DNA of 64,000 bases, taken from contig JACEFZ010027070.1 of NCBI GenBank assembly GCA_014155875.1, positions 62,001-126,000 of the forward strand, given 5' to 3'. The notes below the pieces were generated by a model. That model saw only the letters and a list, made by a program, of their open reading frames with translations, made no database searches and was not told the origin of the DNA. The DNA is from Cepaea nemoralis. Its lineage: Eukaryota; Mollusca; Gastropoda; Stylommatophora; Helicidae. The translations under genes were made by a program, and so were the position numbers. Positions 33,276 to 43,484 of this stretch are shown in pieces; position 1 is the first letter of the stretch, and each line of letters starts with the position of its first letter.

Positions 33276-33310
33276 CCTTCCTCCTACTTCTTCCATCTCA
33301 TTCTTCGTCC

Positions 33311-33314
<4 letters not shown>

Positions 33315-33402
<88 letters not shown>
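33315..33402. repeat. TA dinucleotide array
   Basis: An uninterrupted run of about 44 TA units, self-complementary and able to extrude as a cruciform. It gives the Ile/Tyr frames. Confidence 0.98.
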
Positions 33403-33404
<2 letters not shown>

Positions 33405-33419
33405 CACATAGTTATTTCA

Positions 33420-33790
33420 TGTAATTGTATCGGTGTGTTTGTTGTTTGTGTGCTGGCGAAAGTTTTGGCCGTAACGTTCATTCTCTCACTTGTTATCGTT
33501 TCGTATTAAAACTTACCTATTCTATTTCTCACCTTTTGTTGAGTCATTCACTGCAAGTACCAGCTTTATTTGTTGAGTCTCCTTTCCATCTGGCAACAAG
33601 CTATTTAGTATTTTATAAACTCTTATTTTAATTTGAATAACGAAGACACAAACAATAGATTGCACGATTTGTTGCTTGGCATATTTCGCGGTATGTTATC
33701 ATGTACATACTGCAGAAAGCAAATAACATAAATTAAAGTGATTAGATAAATCCTCCAAGCTGAAATATACACATATTAACACAGTGATTT
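33420..33790. other. No recognisable gene or repeat
   Basis: AT-rich sequence with nothing assignable. Confidence 0.35.
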
Positions 33791-33794
33791 CAAT

Positions 33795-34200
33795 TGTCTA
33801 CCACGGTAATTTTAAGCTGAATATCATGTATTTCTGTTTGCACAAGACAGGCTCCTGCCGATTAATGGCTATGGCTTCAGCAACCTTTAACAAGTGACCA
33901 TTTCGTATGTTAAAGAACACGCGAAACGCATTGTCCCTATCAATCACGTGACCAGGTTTCCAAAATGTGCCATCCAATTGATGACAAGGGAGGTTTGTGA
34001 TGCGTCGGCTTGGCCAGCTTCCCATCGTCTTTGTTTATTATTCTGTCAATCCAATTGGGTATGTGTTTGACCACCCTGTTGTTCCACTGCCTCTCTGTTC
34101 TGTCTATATAGGTAGACTGGCATCTGCACGTTAACTGATAAATATAATTAAATTTGGCGTACAGAGGGACAGGTTCTTTTACTGTTATTGTAATCACTGA
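33795..34200 (-). mobile_element. Penelope-like element, GIY-YIG endonuclease remnant
   Basis: The first minus-strand frame (34197-33940) encodes IYQLTCRCQSTYIDRTERQW, then VVKHIPNWIDRIINKDDGKL, SSIGWHILET. After a frameshift near 33960 the second encodes GHVIDRDNAFRV, NGHLLKVAEAIAINR, ending FSLKLPW and TAA. YQLTC-C-STYIGRT with H-P-W and IG-H is the GIY-YIG nuclease of Penelope-like retroelements, which nicks the target. The second motif has Asp where the YIG Gly is expected (TYIDRT). The RT part is absent. Confidence 0.85.
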
Positions 34201-34242
34201 AAATTATTCTCCGTTTGTCATAATGTGTGTTTACGTTTGCTC

Positions 34243-34640
34243 GTTTTGAACTCAAGCGTAGTCCATACATTTGTACTAATTCTAATGCACTGGACTGATT
34301 TCTGCGTCTGAATTCTCTTCAAAGTTGCATATCCTTTACAGGACGTAGCAGTGAACTACAGCATTTTTGACTATTTGTGATTCCTGGGCAAATGTACTTT
34401 CAGTAGTTTGCCATTGCTTTATGAACGACCAGCGTTCATACCATTGTATGGAAACCAACCACGGCGTTCTACTTCCAAATCGCTCGCAGCTGTGTTTCAA
34501 ATGCGGTATGCGGGATTGCGAATTACATTCGTAAATCCCGTTCGCCACGGAACAGGCGTGTGAATTAGCTTTCCCTATTACTAGTGCCTCTCGCCATCAG
34601 GCGGATCCACTCCGACTTAAGACTTAAGTCCGTCCCATAC
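34243..34640 (-). mobile_element. SINE-C split by a SINE-A
   Basis: TTTTGAACTCAAGCGTAGTC through TTTCTGCGTCTGAATT (34243-34314) and GCGTGTGAATTAGCTTTCCC onward (34556-34625) are the two parts of a SINE-C. A SINE-A lies between them. Confidence 0.85.
34315..34555 (-). mobile_element. SINE-A inserted in SINE-C
   Basis: A full 241-bp copy in reverse, GCATATCCTTTACAGGACGT to TTCGCCACGGAACAG. Flanking direct repeats GCGTCTGAATT and GCGTGTGAATT (34304-34314, 34556-34566) match at 10 of 11 positions. Confidence 0.9.
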
Positions 34641-34809
34641 CATGGCTGTTCCGAGATAGTGGAACCGATTTCCCCCATTTACAGGCAAGATAATCGACTT
34701 CATTGCACCGGGTCCTACCCCACATGGCTGAGTATAGTTCCGCACAGCGGTTTACCGAGAATGTCGCAAGGCGCACGAAATCTGAAGCTACGAGAACATC
34801 CATAATATT

Positions 34810-34811
<2 letters not shown>

Positions 34812-34856
<45 letters not shown>

Positions 34857-34870
34857 AACACACACACAAA
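34812..34870. repeat. CA microsatellite
   Basis: CACA run with late CAAA interruptions. Confidence 0.96.
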
Positions 34871-34895
34871 CACAGAGAGAGATGTGTGGTGGGGA

Positions 34896-34965
34896 CAGAC
34901 AGACAGACAGACAGGCAGGCAGGCAGGCAGACAGGCAGACAGGCAGACAGACAGACAGACAGACA
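34896..34965. repeat. CAGA/CAGG tetranucleotide array
   Basis: Alternating CAGA and CAGG units, separated from the CA tract by GAGAGAGATGTGTGGTGGGG. Confidence 0.96.
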
Positions 34966-34997
34966 GAACTATTGCATTCATGAACCGAATAAAAAAA

Positions 34998-35050
34998 GTT
35001 AGTCCTTTACAGGACGTCGCATTCTAATCCCCGTCTCTTCCCCTCCCCCC

Positions 35051-35083
<33 letters not shown>

Positions 35084-35170
35084 ATTGTTGGGCTGTTTGT
35101 GATTTCTTGGCAAGTTTACGTTCAGTAGTTTGCCATTGCTGTCTTCATAGCGCAGTGCAGACGGATTGGC
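34998..35170 (-). mobile_element. SINE-A with internal poly-C run
   Basis: TTAGTCCTTTACAGGACGTC and TTCTTGGCAAGTTTACGTTC bracket a C-rich run (about 35041-35083) where other copies read AACACCAGCAT. Confidence 0.82.
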
Positions 35171-35199
35171 CATTTCGCTGCAGAGACTACCATTAACCT

Positions 35200-35890
35200 A
35201 TTTCAGAGCTTAACCAAATGATTGCTTGCTGCAATGTGTTGTGTTTTTATCCCCGCAGATGGTCGGAACGCCTGTACTTCTACAAGTTAATTCTGTCCCT
35301 AGATATGGGCTAGCCAAATAACTGCATCAGCTATTTGGTTTGTATAGTGTTTTTGTTGTCTTTTCTTAATATGTATATGTGTGTGTAAATGAGTGCGTGT
35401 GTGAGTGGAATGAGTAAGTGTGTGAGTGAATGAGTGAGTGAGTTGGTGTGTGAATGAGTGAGTGTGTGAATGAGTCAGTCAGTCAGTCAGCCAGTCAGTC
35501 AATCAGTAAGGCATGGAGGGAGGGAGGATGGGTGGGTTGGATAAGTTATTGGTGGGTTGGTGAGTGAGTGAGTAAAATATTTTAATTATCTGCGCACTAT
35601 TAATTTCTTAGGTATACAATGAAACAAACAAATATTTTCAGATCCCAAGGATACACAATATAAACAAATACGTGGACGCACCTGACGAGAGCCCCAGTCC
35701 ATGTACAGAGAATAATCAATGTTGAAGAAAATTGATCAAAATAATAATCATCATTTTATTTTTTTTATAAAAAGGCAGTATCAATAAAATAAGTATGAAC
35801 AAAACTCAACGCAATTGCCCGACGCTCCGGTACTAAAAACTTGCGTCAAGAATAAACTTAACATAAATATAGATAAATTAGTAAGAAATT
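35200..35890. other. No gene; GTGAGTGAAT-like simple sequence inside
   Basis: A degenerate TGAGTGAGTGTG/AGTCAGTC stretch lies at about 35380-35580. The rest is unassigned. Confidence 0.4.
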
Positions 35891-35894
35891 CTTT

Positions 35895-36130
35895 TCTTTT
35901 ATGCGTATCCTTTACAGGACGTAGCAGTCAACACCAGCATTATTTGCTGGTGTGATCTTTTGGCAAGTTTTCGTTCAGTAGTTGACCATTGCTTTCTGAA
36001 CAACCGGCACCCATACCATATCGTAAAAGCCAACGCAAGGCATTTTACTGCCAAATCGCCCGCAGCATTTTCGAACGTGGGTACGCAGGATTACGAACTG
36101 CGTCGGTAAACTCTTCCCCGCGGAGCGGGC
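35895..36130 (-). mobile_element. SINE-A, near full length
   Basis: From GCGTATCCTTTACAGGACGT through GACCATTGCTTTCTGAACAA and CCAAATCGCCCGCAGCATTT to CTTCCCCGCGGAGCGGGCTG. Confidence 0.87.
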
Positions 36131-36149
36131 TGTATGAAATTAAAACTCA

Positions 36150-36360
36150 TAAATGGCCGGACGCGCTAGCATAGTTGATAGCGATCTGCGCTGGCAATGT
36201 TATGAGTACGGTCGGATGCACGTTCGACATCTATGCTCGTCACTTGCCAAAGTAAGAGAAAGACTGGAGGCGAACTCTTCCTTGCGCTGAAGCCTATAAC
36301 ATGTTACGACGCTATTAAATCAAGGACCTATAGCGGGAAACTTCTTGAGAGGGATTTATT
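36150..36360 (+). mobile_element. SINE-D, tRNA-derived
   Basis: The head has an A-box-like GCTAGCATAGTTGATAGCG and a B box GCACGTTCGACATC. The body has CTTGCCAAAGTAAGAGAAAG and GCCTATAACATGTTACGACG. It matches 46785-46960. Confidence 0.72.
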
Positions 36361-36389
36361 TACTATTACAAATGTATAAGAATATATCG

Positions 36390-36510
36390 AGATTCGAAAA
36401 CATCTTGCAGTGGATTTGGACGCAGAGCGCTTTGCGTTGATTTCGTTGGTATGAGGCGTCGGTCGTTCATACAGCAATAGAAAACTACAGAATGTGAAAA
36501 CATTTGCCTA
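36390..36510 (+). mobile_element. SINE-A middle fragment
   Basis: GCGCTTTGCGTTGATTTCGT, GGTATGAGGCGTCGGTCGTT and CAGCAATAGAAAACTACAGA match the SINE-A body in direct orientation. No 3' end. Confidence 0.65.
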
Positions 36511-36535
36511 TTACTGCGTGTTGCCTATTACTGCG

Positions 36536-36770
36536 TGTTTGTAAAGTCTCATTACACTTTGTATGTAGAACAAATTTGAAAAATTCTTTTTTTCCGTTGA
36601 CAACGCCATTCTCTTTGGAGTGCAAAGTATTACTCAAGCATACGACTGCATATTCGCTGCATATTGCTTCATGATGGACTGTGGAGCACACATTTTTATA
36701 ACATCATGTACTTAATTTGTAAAATTTGTTCTACATACAAAGGGGAGTGAGACTTTACGAACGCCTTGTA
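36536..36770. mobile_element. MITE-like element with inverted ends
   Basis: GTAAAGTCTCATTACACTTT and GTATGTAGAACAAATTTG at the left pair with CAAATTTGTTCTACATAC-like sequence (TTGTTCTACATACAAAGG) and GTGAGACTTTAC at the right. A second copy lies at 29610-29840. No transposase; superfamily unknown. Confidence 0.68.
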
Positions 36771-36774
36771 AATC

Positions 36775-37495
36775 AAAAACAGTGGTTGCTTTCGACTTTC
36801 TGTAAAGAACATTCAACTGACTTTACATGTACATTACAACACAATACGAGTATTTACAAATGGGAAGGTACAAGTTTCCAAAACAACACACCCTTATTTG
36901 TAATTTCGTCTTTCCGCCATTTTCTTCCCCCCAATGTCTATACATTTACATGCAAAACATTGTTTAAGACATCGGAAGGCCAGCAAATATATATTTTTTT
37001 TCTTTCGGTGCATGAAGAGAAATTTAATGGCGGGACGAGACGTGGCGTGCGCGTCCGGTACTCGCTCTGATGTAGCCATGTTGCTTGGCTGCAAATAGCC
37101 AGGCATTGGTGAGCCAAAGTTTGAGTTCTCTGCCTTTAGTCGTCCGTCTGTCACTGCTTGGAGAGTTCGATGTGTCTAATAACTGACTGCATATTTGTTA
37201 AAATTATCAGTTTGTTGGTAGTATTAGCTGTTATAACCTAATAATAATTTTTTTTTTTAAGTGGAATTATTTTATTTGTAAACGTGCAGTTAAGTGCTAC
37301 TTACCAATGTAGTTTATTGTGTAATATTAAATGGGTTAAAGCTATTGCATATGTCATAAACTGCGAAATAAATATACAGTCATTCAAGTTTTGTTATCAT
37401 AGAATCGTGTTTGGAATGCTGATTGATAACATAATGCAAGTACATAGATAAGTGAGAGTTAGTTCAGTATTTGTCCTCAGTAACATTCTTCTTCA
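36775..37495. other. No recognisable gene or repeat
   Basis: The frame at 36726-37070 has no known domain. Confidence 0.4.
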
Positions 37496-37504
37496 GCTTT
37501 TTCC

Positions 37505-37790
37505 CTTCTTCTTCTTCTTCTTCTTCTTCTTCTTCTTCTTCTTCTTCTTCTTCTTCTTTCTTTCTTTCTTTCTTTCTTTCTCTTGCTCTTCTAATTCTGC
37601 TGCTTCTTCTTCTTCTTTCTTCTTTTTCCACTGTCTACTTTTTTAATAATTATTTTTGTTCCCTTTTTTTTATTCTTCTTATTCGTATTATTTTGGTTCT
37701 TGTTTTCCTAATATTTTCCTCGTCTTCTTCTTCTTTCTTCTTCTTCTTCTTCTTCTTCTTCTTCTTCTTCTTCTTCTATGTGGAGAGAGG
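37505..37790. repeat. CTT microsatellite tracts
   Basis: Two CTT runs (37505-37557, 37725-37777) separated by a CTTT run and T-rich sequence. Confidence 0.95.
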
Positions 37791-37799
37791 TTTATAGAG

Positions 37800-38010
37800 C
37801 TAGCGCTTAAACTTCCTCTGCGCTTATAGCGAAGTACGGTGTTCAATGCCACACACTGGTAATTTAGACTTCAACGTTGACTGCAGGTTCAGAAAGCAGC
37901 AGCAAACTACTGACCATAAAATTACCTACAAAATAAATCTGTTTTGGCTGTTTGTAATTCACTAGGCAAGTTTACATTCAACAGTATGCCACTGCTTTCT
38001 TTTTGAAAGA
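37800..38010. mobile_element. SINE-C head and SINE-A scraps
   Basis: GAGCTAGCGCTTAAACTTCC followed by a tRNA-like GGTGTTCAATGCC resembles the SINE-C head (plus strand). 37955-38005 (GTTTGTAATTCACTAGGCAA, GTTTACATTCAACAGTATGC) is a SINE-A piece in reverse. Confidence 0.55.
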
Positions 38011-38059
38011 ATTGTCCCATGCCTTTGTTAAAAATCAAGACAATGCGGCCTTGAGAGAT

Positions 38060-38600
38060 AGAGAGATACTACTTGTATCTTGCCGTCTTGACAGACGATA
38101 GTTTGTTACACTGTGCTTCAAAAAGGTATAACTACAACCCATGGCGGTTAGGCCTAGCATGTAGTTATACCTCTCTATAGCACACAGTGTGAGCTGAGTT
38201 GTAGAGATCATGAGTTACCCATGCAGCGTGATCCCTCTCTCGGCCTGCCTAGTTTAAAGGCAACACCTAAACGTATAGAACATGACAAGCTGCCGGATCA
38301 GCAAAGCAATACTCTAACTGTTCGCTTGTCGGAGCTTCAATCATAGACCAGATACCGACTATGGCTTGGTGCCTGGTCTGCTCTGCCGTGATATTTAGTC
38401 TTAGGTGGTATTTCCTCACAAAGGATAAGACTTATACCCTCCCAATTACGCTTTTCCGCGCTAAGCAGTTGGCACAATGTGGGGTGTTGGGTTTAGTGAG
38501 CTCGCCCAACATTCGTCGCTAACAGAAAGCAAGTAGGATCGTCTACTGTCATACTATATCTAAGTCATATCTGACCAAAACCTGACAACATTTACCTACT
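38060..38600 (+). repeat. Dispersed repeat R1, longest copy
   Basis: It starts near TTGCCGTCTTGACAGACGAT and ends near GTCATATCTGACCAAAACCT. GTTGGCACAATGTGGGGTGT, CCGGATCAGCAAAGCAATAC and GTCTACTGTCATAC are shared with the 1.8 and 3.9 kb copies. Confidence 0.8.
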
Positions 38601-38604
38601 TACG

Positions 38605-39095
38605 TATTTAGTTACTTATTTACTTACTTACTGTCAGTAGGTATGTTTCTGAAATGCCGTGCTGATATCACGGACTGTGAATCAAACATAGTTTAACATA
38701 TAACATAGTGCCTATGAGAAAAGCGATCATGTAAGTGAAGAACTAGGGCCTTCTGGTCTCAGACATCCCTGATCAGCTTGGGCACACCTACACTACTGCC
38801 TGGAAGGACGGAAAAGCGGGGATGTTTCCGATTTGGAAAACATTGATGCTAAAACACACGAGGAAGTGTAGGGTCGTACTCAAGCAGGCGTACTGACCAG
38901 GTGAGTTGTTAGTTGCATATGTTCGATTTCTACATGTTTCTTCTTCTTCTTCTTCTCTTCTATTTCTTTATATCCTTCCTCTTCTTCTTCTTGATGTTGT
39001 TGGTTTTATTATCGTTCTTGTAGTTGTTCGCTGTTGTGTACAGTTACACGAAGTAGTATCACGGATCTATTCATAGTGATTATCTATGTTCCAAG
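38605..39095. other. No recognisable gene
   Basis: A small CTT run at 38939-38960; nothing else assignable. Confidence 0.35.
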
Positions 39096-39099
39096 TTCT

Positions 39100-39310
39100 C
39101 TGATCTATGTTGTCTGTTCTGTTTTGTCTGGTCTATCTTGTCTGGTCTCTTCTCTGATCATGTTTCTGGTCTATGTTGAATGATCTATGTTCTCTCATCT
39201 ATGTAGTCTGATTTATGTTGTCTGATTTATGTTGTCTGGTCTATGTTGTTTGGTCTATGTTGTCTGATTTATGATGTCTGATTTATGTTGTCTGATCCAT
39301 GTTGCCATAT
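39100..39310. repeat. Degenerate minisatellite, about 17-20 bp unit
   Basis: TCTGATTTATGTTG and TCTGGTCTATGTTG alternate about 10 times. Confidence 0.85.
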
Positions 39311-39475
39311 CTGCAGTAGTCTGCTATTGTTTTGTGGAGCCATGTACGCACACATTTTCCCTCAGCAGACAATATTTAACCCTGTAAGATCTTCAGTATT
39401 TGGCACCGGATCATTCTTTCTGTTTTAATCTACTCTAAAAGTGTGTAGTATGTAAATTAAAGGGTACTTTTACAC

Positions 39476-39650
39476 ATTATGTATAGTGTGTATTTTTAAT
39501 GACTGTGCAGTGTTTGAAAATATTGCCGGTCCAAGTTGTGTATTTACCTATTATGTTACATGAACTTTACAGAGGGTGAATACAAAACTTGGACCGGCAA
39601 TATTTTCAACCATTGCACGGCCATTAAAATTACACCCTGTGTATATGATG
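39476..39650. repeat. Fold-back element with about 65-bp arms
   Basis: The left arm contains GAAAATATTGCCGGTCCAAG and the right arm CTTGGACCGGCAATATTTTC, a perfect 20-bp inverse match. Pairing continues outward with few mismatches (TTTTTAATGACTGTGCA against TGCACGGCCATTAAAA). The loop is about 35-40 bases. RNA from here would form a long hairpin. One arm recurs at 27625-27680. Confidence 0.85.
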
Positions 39651-39959
39651 CCACTGCTATGTTTTTATTCGATCATCGGCATTCGGTAGGTGATGAGGTA
39701 GATAGCACGGCCAGCGCCTTACTCTCCAAGTGATTTTCTCGTAACTATTTTAGGCTGGTTCGCGCTGGAATACCAGGTAATTATTTTAAGCGTCCGATGT
39801 GGATGTGAACACATTATTGCCATGCCGGGAGGCGGACGTACTTTCAAAGAGTAAGGGTTATTTATTTTCATGGCTTTAGAAATAATATTAACAATATTGT
39901 TTTTTGTTTTGTTTTTGTTTTTGTTTTATAAAGTCATTTGCCCACAAATTCAAGTTGTG

Positions 39960-40335
39960 GTCAATACCATCACGTGCCCTGCCAGTTGGCGTAGGCGTTG
40001 TCCCTCTACAGATCTCGGTTCCTGTGTTCTAGATCCTCTCCGCTGACGATATTCCACCGTCTCAATCCATCCAGCATCATTTTTTCCAGTCTGCCTCTGC
40101 CTCTCTTTCCCTCGATATTTCCAGTTGTCACGATGTTCTCCAATGCCTATCTTCACATCACATGACCAAAGAAATCTGTTTCTCTATTTCTTAATGTTGT
40201 ATATACAGTTCTAGTTTCATCAACCTCTTCTAGCCAGTCGTTGTTAGTTGCTCTGGCAATCCAAGGAATTCTTCCAGTGAATCGTATTTTCCCCGCTTCC
40301 AATCTCTTCTTAATTCATTCATTCACGGTCTGTCA
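39960..40335 (-). mobile_element. LINE-B C-terminal fragment
   Basis: Minus-strand frames give GRIPWIARATNNDW, LENIVTTGNIEGKRGRGRLE, KMMLDGLRRW, then DNAYANWQGT and TGA. The order is that of the 6.1 kb copy, and the stop again lies in the terminal TGATGG. Confidence 0.82.
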
Positions 40336-40339
40336 ACGT

Positions 40340-41010
40340 CTCTAGGGGTTTATATAGTGGGTTCAGACAGGCAGATGGTGCGAGTACAGATGAGGCATGA
40401 AAACATGAATAAATCGTAACATACTTTAATGTTCATACATTGTTGCGAGAATATTTACACAATTCATTTCACAAACTCGCACAGCTCTCGTAATACTTTT
40501 GCTCGGTTACACCGAATCCCGTAATCGTGCTTCAGCAACCACACTAACACACGACTAATAGCGGCCACATTCACTCGCACTAATGTCTAAGCACATAGTT
40601 TATTATCCCTCTCAACACAGTCAAACATCCTCTCTCATCCACAGTCCGAGTCCCGTCTGAGGCTTTCTACTCAGTTAGGTGGTCATGAGGTTCTTGACCC
40701 TCATGAAGTCCGTGGAGGTCATGCTAGTCGGGTCTGTCGCCCCGTCCTTCACTCGCCTGTTGATGCAGGTGTACTGCGTCATCCCGTCCAAGGTGAACCT
40801 GTCCTGTCATTCAAGGGTACAGTCCCTCTGTCATGGGCGTAAGGACCGGTCTACTATACCCGTACTATTCCCATGTCCTATGTCTGTCCTCTGTCCTCTC
40901 CGTCATTTCCTTTGGAGACCTTGACACGGTCCATGATTCGCAGTCATACAGCAAACTAGGTTTTAAATATATAAGAACAACATTTCAGCACTCTCTTTGT
41001 TATAGAGTTG
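40340..41010. other. No recognisable gene or repeat
   Basis: A short ATTC run abuts LINE-B (40315-40325). The 81-codon frame at 40679 has no domain. Confidence 0.4.
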
Positions 41011-41014
41011 AGTT

Positions 41015-41290
41015 GAGGTGAGCTAAGAACCGACAGCACTGCACTCAGGACATTCCTATAAGCGCTCCGACCCCACGTTCAACAGCCAGCGAAGAGTCTT
41101 ACTACTAACCGTTCCCACGGCTATCTGATTGAAAGTTCGCCTTGTCTTCCCTCTCAGCTTTGAGATTCTGTCAGAACCCCTGTCGATCCCTACCAATATA
41201 ATTTTGTCCACAAACGGGTTCTCAGTTTGTTGCCCCGCCTTTTCCACCTGGTCCCACAAGCGCTCGATCACCTCTCCCTCTCTCTATATT
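41015..41290 (-). mobile_element. LINE-G 3' end
   Basis: The minus strand encodes IISKLRGKTRRTFNQ-like sequence and VGTVSSKTLRWLLNV, the LINE-G C-terminus. It ends in a GAGTT-type tail (41005-41022). Confidence 0.72.
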
Positions 41291-41559
41291 ACATCCAATA
41301 ATAGTGACGTAACTGCATAAAATGCATGCCATTTTCTGAAATGCATCTTTTTCTTGACTACTGTAACTCCCTGTCATTCATCATCCCTCTAATGTCATAA
41401 CTGCCACATCTCACATTTTGCTGTTATTGTTTTCTTTGATATATCAATTGTTTGTGTTGTCTTAACGTGCAGTATACTTCTGTGATTTAAGACTTTAAGG
41501 TCGTCAACGTTTGCCATCGGATGTGTCTGTCTGAGGTTTAATGTTAATGTACTTGTTTA

Positions 41560-42042
41560 GATGGAAAACATTTTGGCTAATAAAAAGATTATATTTACAA
41601 CGAGAACAAGTGTTGATTTGCTACATAGAACCTGTACGTTTGTAAAGATGTGGACCATGGGCAATGAGGAGACAATCTGGAAGGAAAAAAAACATCTGAT
41701 GGCTGTGGAAATGTGGTTTCTAAGGAACATGCAAATAATACCATGGGCAGACAGAAAAACCAGTGACCAAGTTCTACAAGAAACAAATGAACACCGTAAA
41801 CTGATTAGAGAAATTAGACGTAGACAGTCAACATTTTTAGACATGTTATGAGGAGAAATAAATTGGAGAACTTAGTAACAACTGGCAAGATCGAAAGAGA
41901 GAACAAGAGGAAGGCAGAGAAGGAAATACCTGGATAGCTTTGCCACGTGGCATGATCGAGACAGCAACACAGAGCTGATCCACGACTTTGGTGATCGAGT
42001 GAGATGACAAAACATGACCGCCCACGCTTATCGGTGTGGCAC

Positions 42043-42109
<67 letters not shown>

Positions 42110-42110
42110 G
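41560..42110 (+). mobile_element. LINE-A 3' end with ATG-repeat tail
   Basis: It encodes ENILANKKI, KHLMAVEMWFLRNMQIIPWA, DRKTSDQVLQETNEHRKLIR, then (shifted) the HDFGDRVR- block, ending YRCGT followed by TGATGATGA. The ATG tail runs 42043-42110. Frameshifted near 41640 and 41850. Confidence 0.9.
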
Positions 42111-42114
42111 GGTT

Positions 42115-42345
42115 AGTAGTAACCGAGCCGAGTGGTTAGAATGTCGGGTTCTCTTTCGGGAGACTCGTGTTCGAATTCTCGGTAAGGTGTGGAGTTTTTC
42201 TGTCAGTGGCATAAAGAACCCCTAACCTGCACAGTTCGCGGTGACTGCACTAGCCAGGCGGCCTTAATTCTCCAGGCTCAAGATCTCCCAGTCCTACAGC
42301 GCAGAGTACTACAGACAGTAGGTAACAGTTTGACAGTGACTATTC
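42115..42345 (+). mobile_element. SINE-B copy
   Basis: The head is GAGCCGAGTGGTTAGAATGT (A box) with GTGTTCGAATTCTC (B box). The body has GCACAGTTCGCGGTGACTGC and GGCCTTAATTCTCCAGGCTC. It follows the LINE-A tail directly. Confidence 0.9.
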
Positions 42346-42378
42346 GGCACATTGTGCCAGACCTACGTCCTTATAAAC

Positions 42379-42922
42379 CAGTGGTTCTCAACCTTTTTTA
42401 GCCCATGCCCCCCCCCTTTTACCATATGTTCAGAGCGTCATCCCCCCCTCCCCCCACTTTTCGAATTTCCTCCCTATACATCCCCCCCCCCCACTTTTTT
42501 TTACACAGTATACATAAAAATGGAAGCTAAATTTAATAACACATACTGGAACAAGTCTAGACATCTACATAAAACGTGATTTGCGGGTCTACTTACATTA
42601 TAAAGCGAATTTCTTCTTCTTCGTTCATCCGGTTTTTTTTCCGGACGTGATTTCGTTGTGCCTGTTTACAGCAGAGCTGCGTTCTTGCGCCGTTAGGCCG
42701 ACACATCCGACTTCTGCGGGCATTTGTTGACCGGGTTAACCTTCCCGGGGTAAAGCGAATTTCAATAGGGCGAGAAGTACAGAACCGTAAAATTTAGAGG
42801 GAGAAACAATATCAAGTAACTGGTTCTTGTATTAATGTGATCTTGAAATAATCTTAATTCCCCCCTTGGAAACCCCTAAATTCCCCCCTAGGGGGGAATT
42901 CCCAACCGGTTGAGAACCACTA
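42379..42922. mobile_element. hAT-type MITE (CAGTGGTTCTC family) hit by SR1
   Basis: Ends CAGTGGTTCTCAACC and GGTTGAGAACCACTA. Flanks TTATAAAC and TTATAGAG match at 6 of 8. Internal blocks ACATCTACATAAAACGTGAT and TCTTGAAATAATCTTAA match the 12.6 kb copy. SR1 (42614-42750) interrupts it. Confidence 0.88.
42614..42750 (-). mobile_element. SR1 short GAA-tailed retroposon, copy 2
   Basis: 137 bp, same sequence as at 22840 with a shorter A-rich segment. Perfect 13-bp direct repeats TAAAGCGAATTTC flank it (42601-42613, 42751-42763). The related hAT copy at 12605-12998 shows the uninterrupted site. Confidence 0.92.
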
Positions 42923-43064
42923 TTATAGAGCATTCGGAAGTAGGCGGTGGATGCAGTCGTTACCACACCGACCATCTCTGCTTTCCACGGCGTGTCATGG
43001 TACACAGAGATCGGATTAATCTGTCAGCTCAATAATTCTCACTGCAATATTTTGTTTTGAATGT

Positions 43065-43455
43065 TCCATATTCCTTGCAGGATGCTGCAGTCAACACCAG
43101 CATTTTTCAGCTGTTGATGTACTAGGCAAATTTTACGTTCATTAGTTTGCCATTGCTTTCTGAACGACCGGCTCCCATACCAACACGGTATAACACAACG
43201 CAACACGGTCTGCTGCACAAATCGGTCGCGGCTGCGTTTCGAACGCCTGGTACCAGGAAGGTTAACCCGGTCAACAAATGCCCGAAGAAGTCGGATGTGT
43301 CAGCCTAACGGCGCAAGAACGCAGCTCTGCTGTAAACAGGCACAACGCAATCACGTCCGAAAAAAAACTCCGGATGAACGCAGAAGAAGAAGAACGCCTG
43401 GTAAGCGGCTCACGAACTGCGTTCTCAAGCCTTTGGCCACGGAGACTGGTCATAT
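43065..43455 (-). mobile_element. SINE-A hit by SR1
   Basis: SINE-A in reverse from TTCCTTGCAGGATGCTGCAG to TTTGGCCACGGAGACTGG, split at 43253 by an SR1. It is the first of three SINE-A copies in the same orientation. Confidence 0.88.
43253..43391 (+). mobile_element. SR1 short GAA-tailed retroposon, copy 3
   Basis: 139 bp, plus strand, starting CCAGGAAGGTTAACCCGG and ending GAAGAAGAA. Perfect 12-bp direct repeats GAACGCCTGGTA flank it (43241-43252, 43392-43403). Confidence 0.92.
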
Positions 43456-43484
43456 TTTTTTTTAAATTTTTTAAAATATTTTTT

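Noticed and set aside
40679..40924. 81-residue frame as a gene
   Set aside because: No recognisable domain and no second signal; its length is within chance for this base composition.
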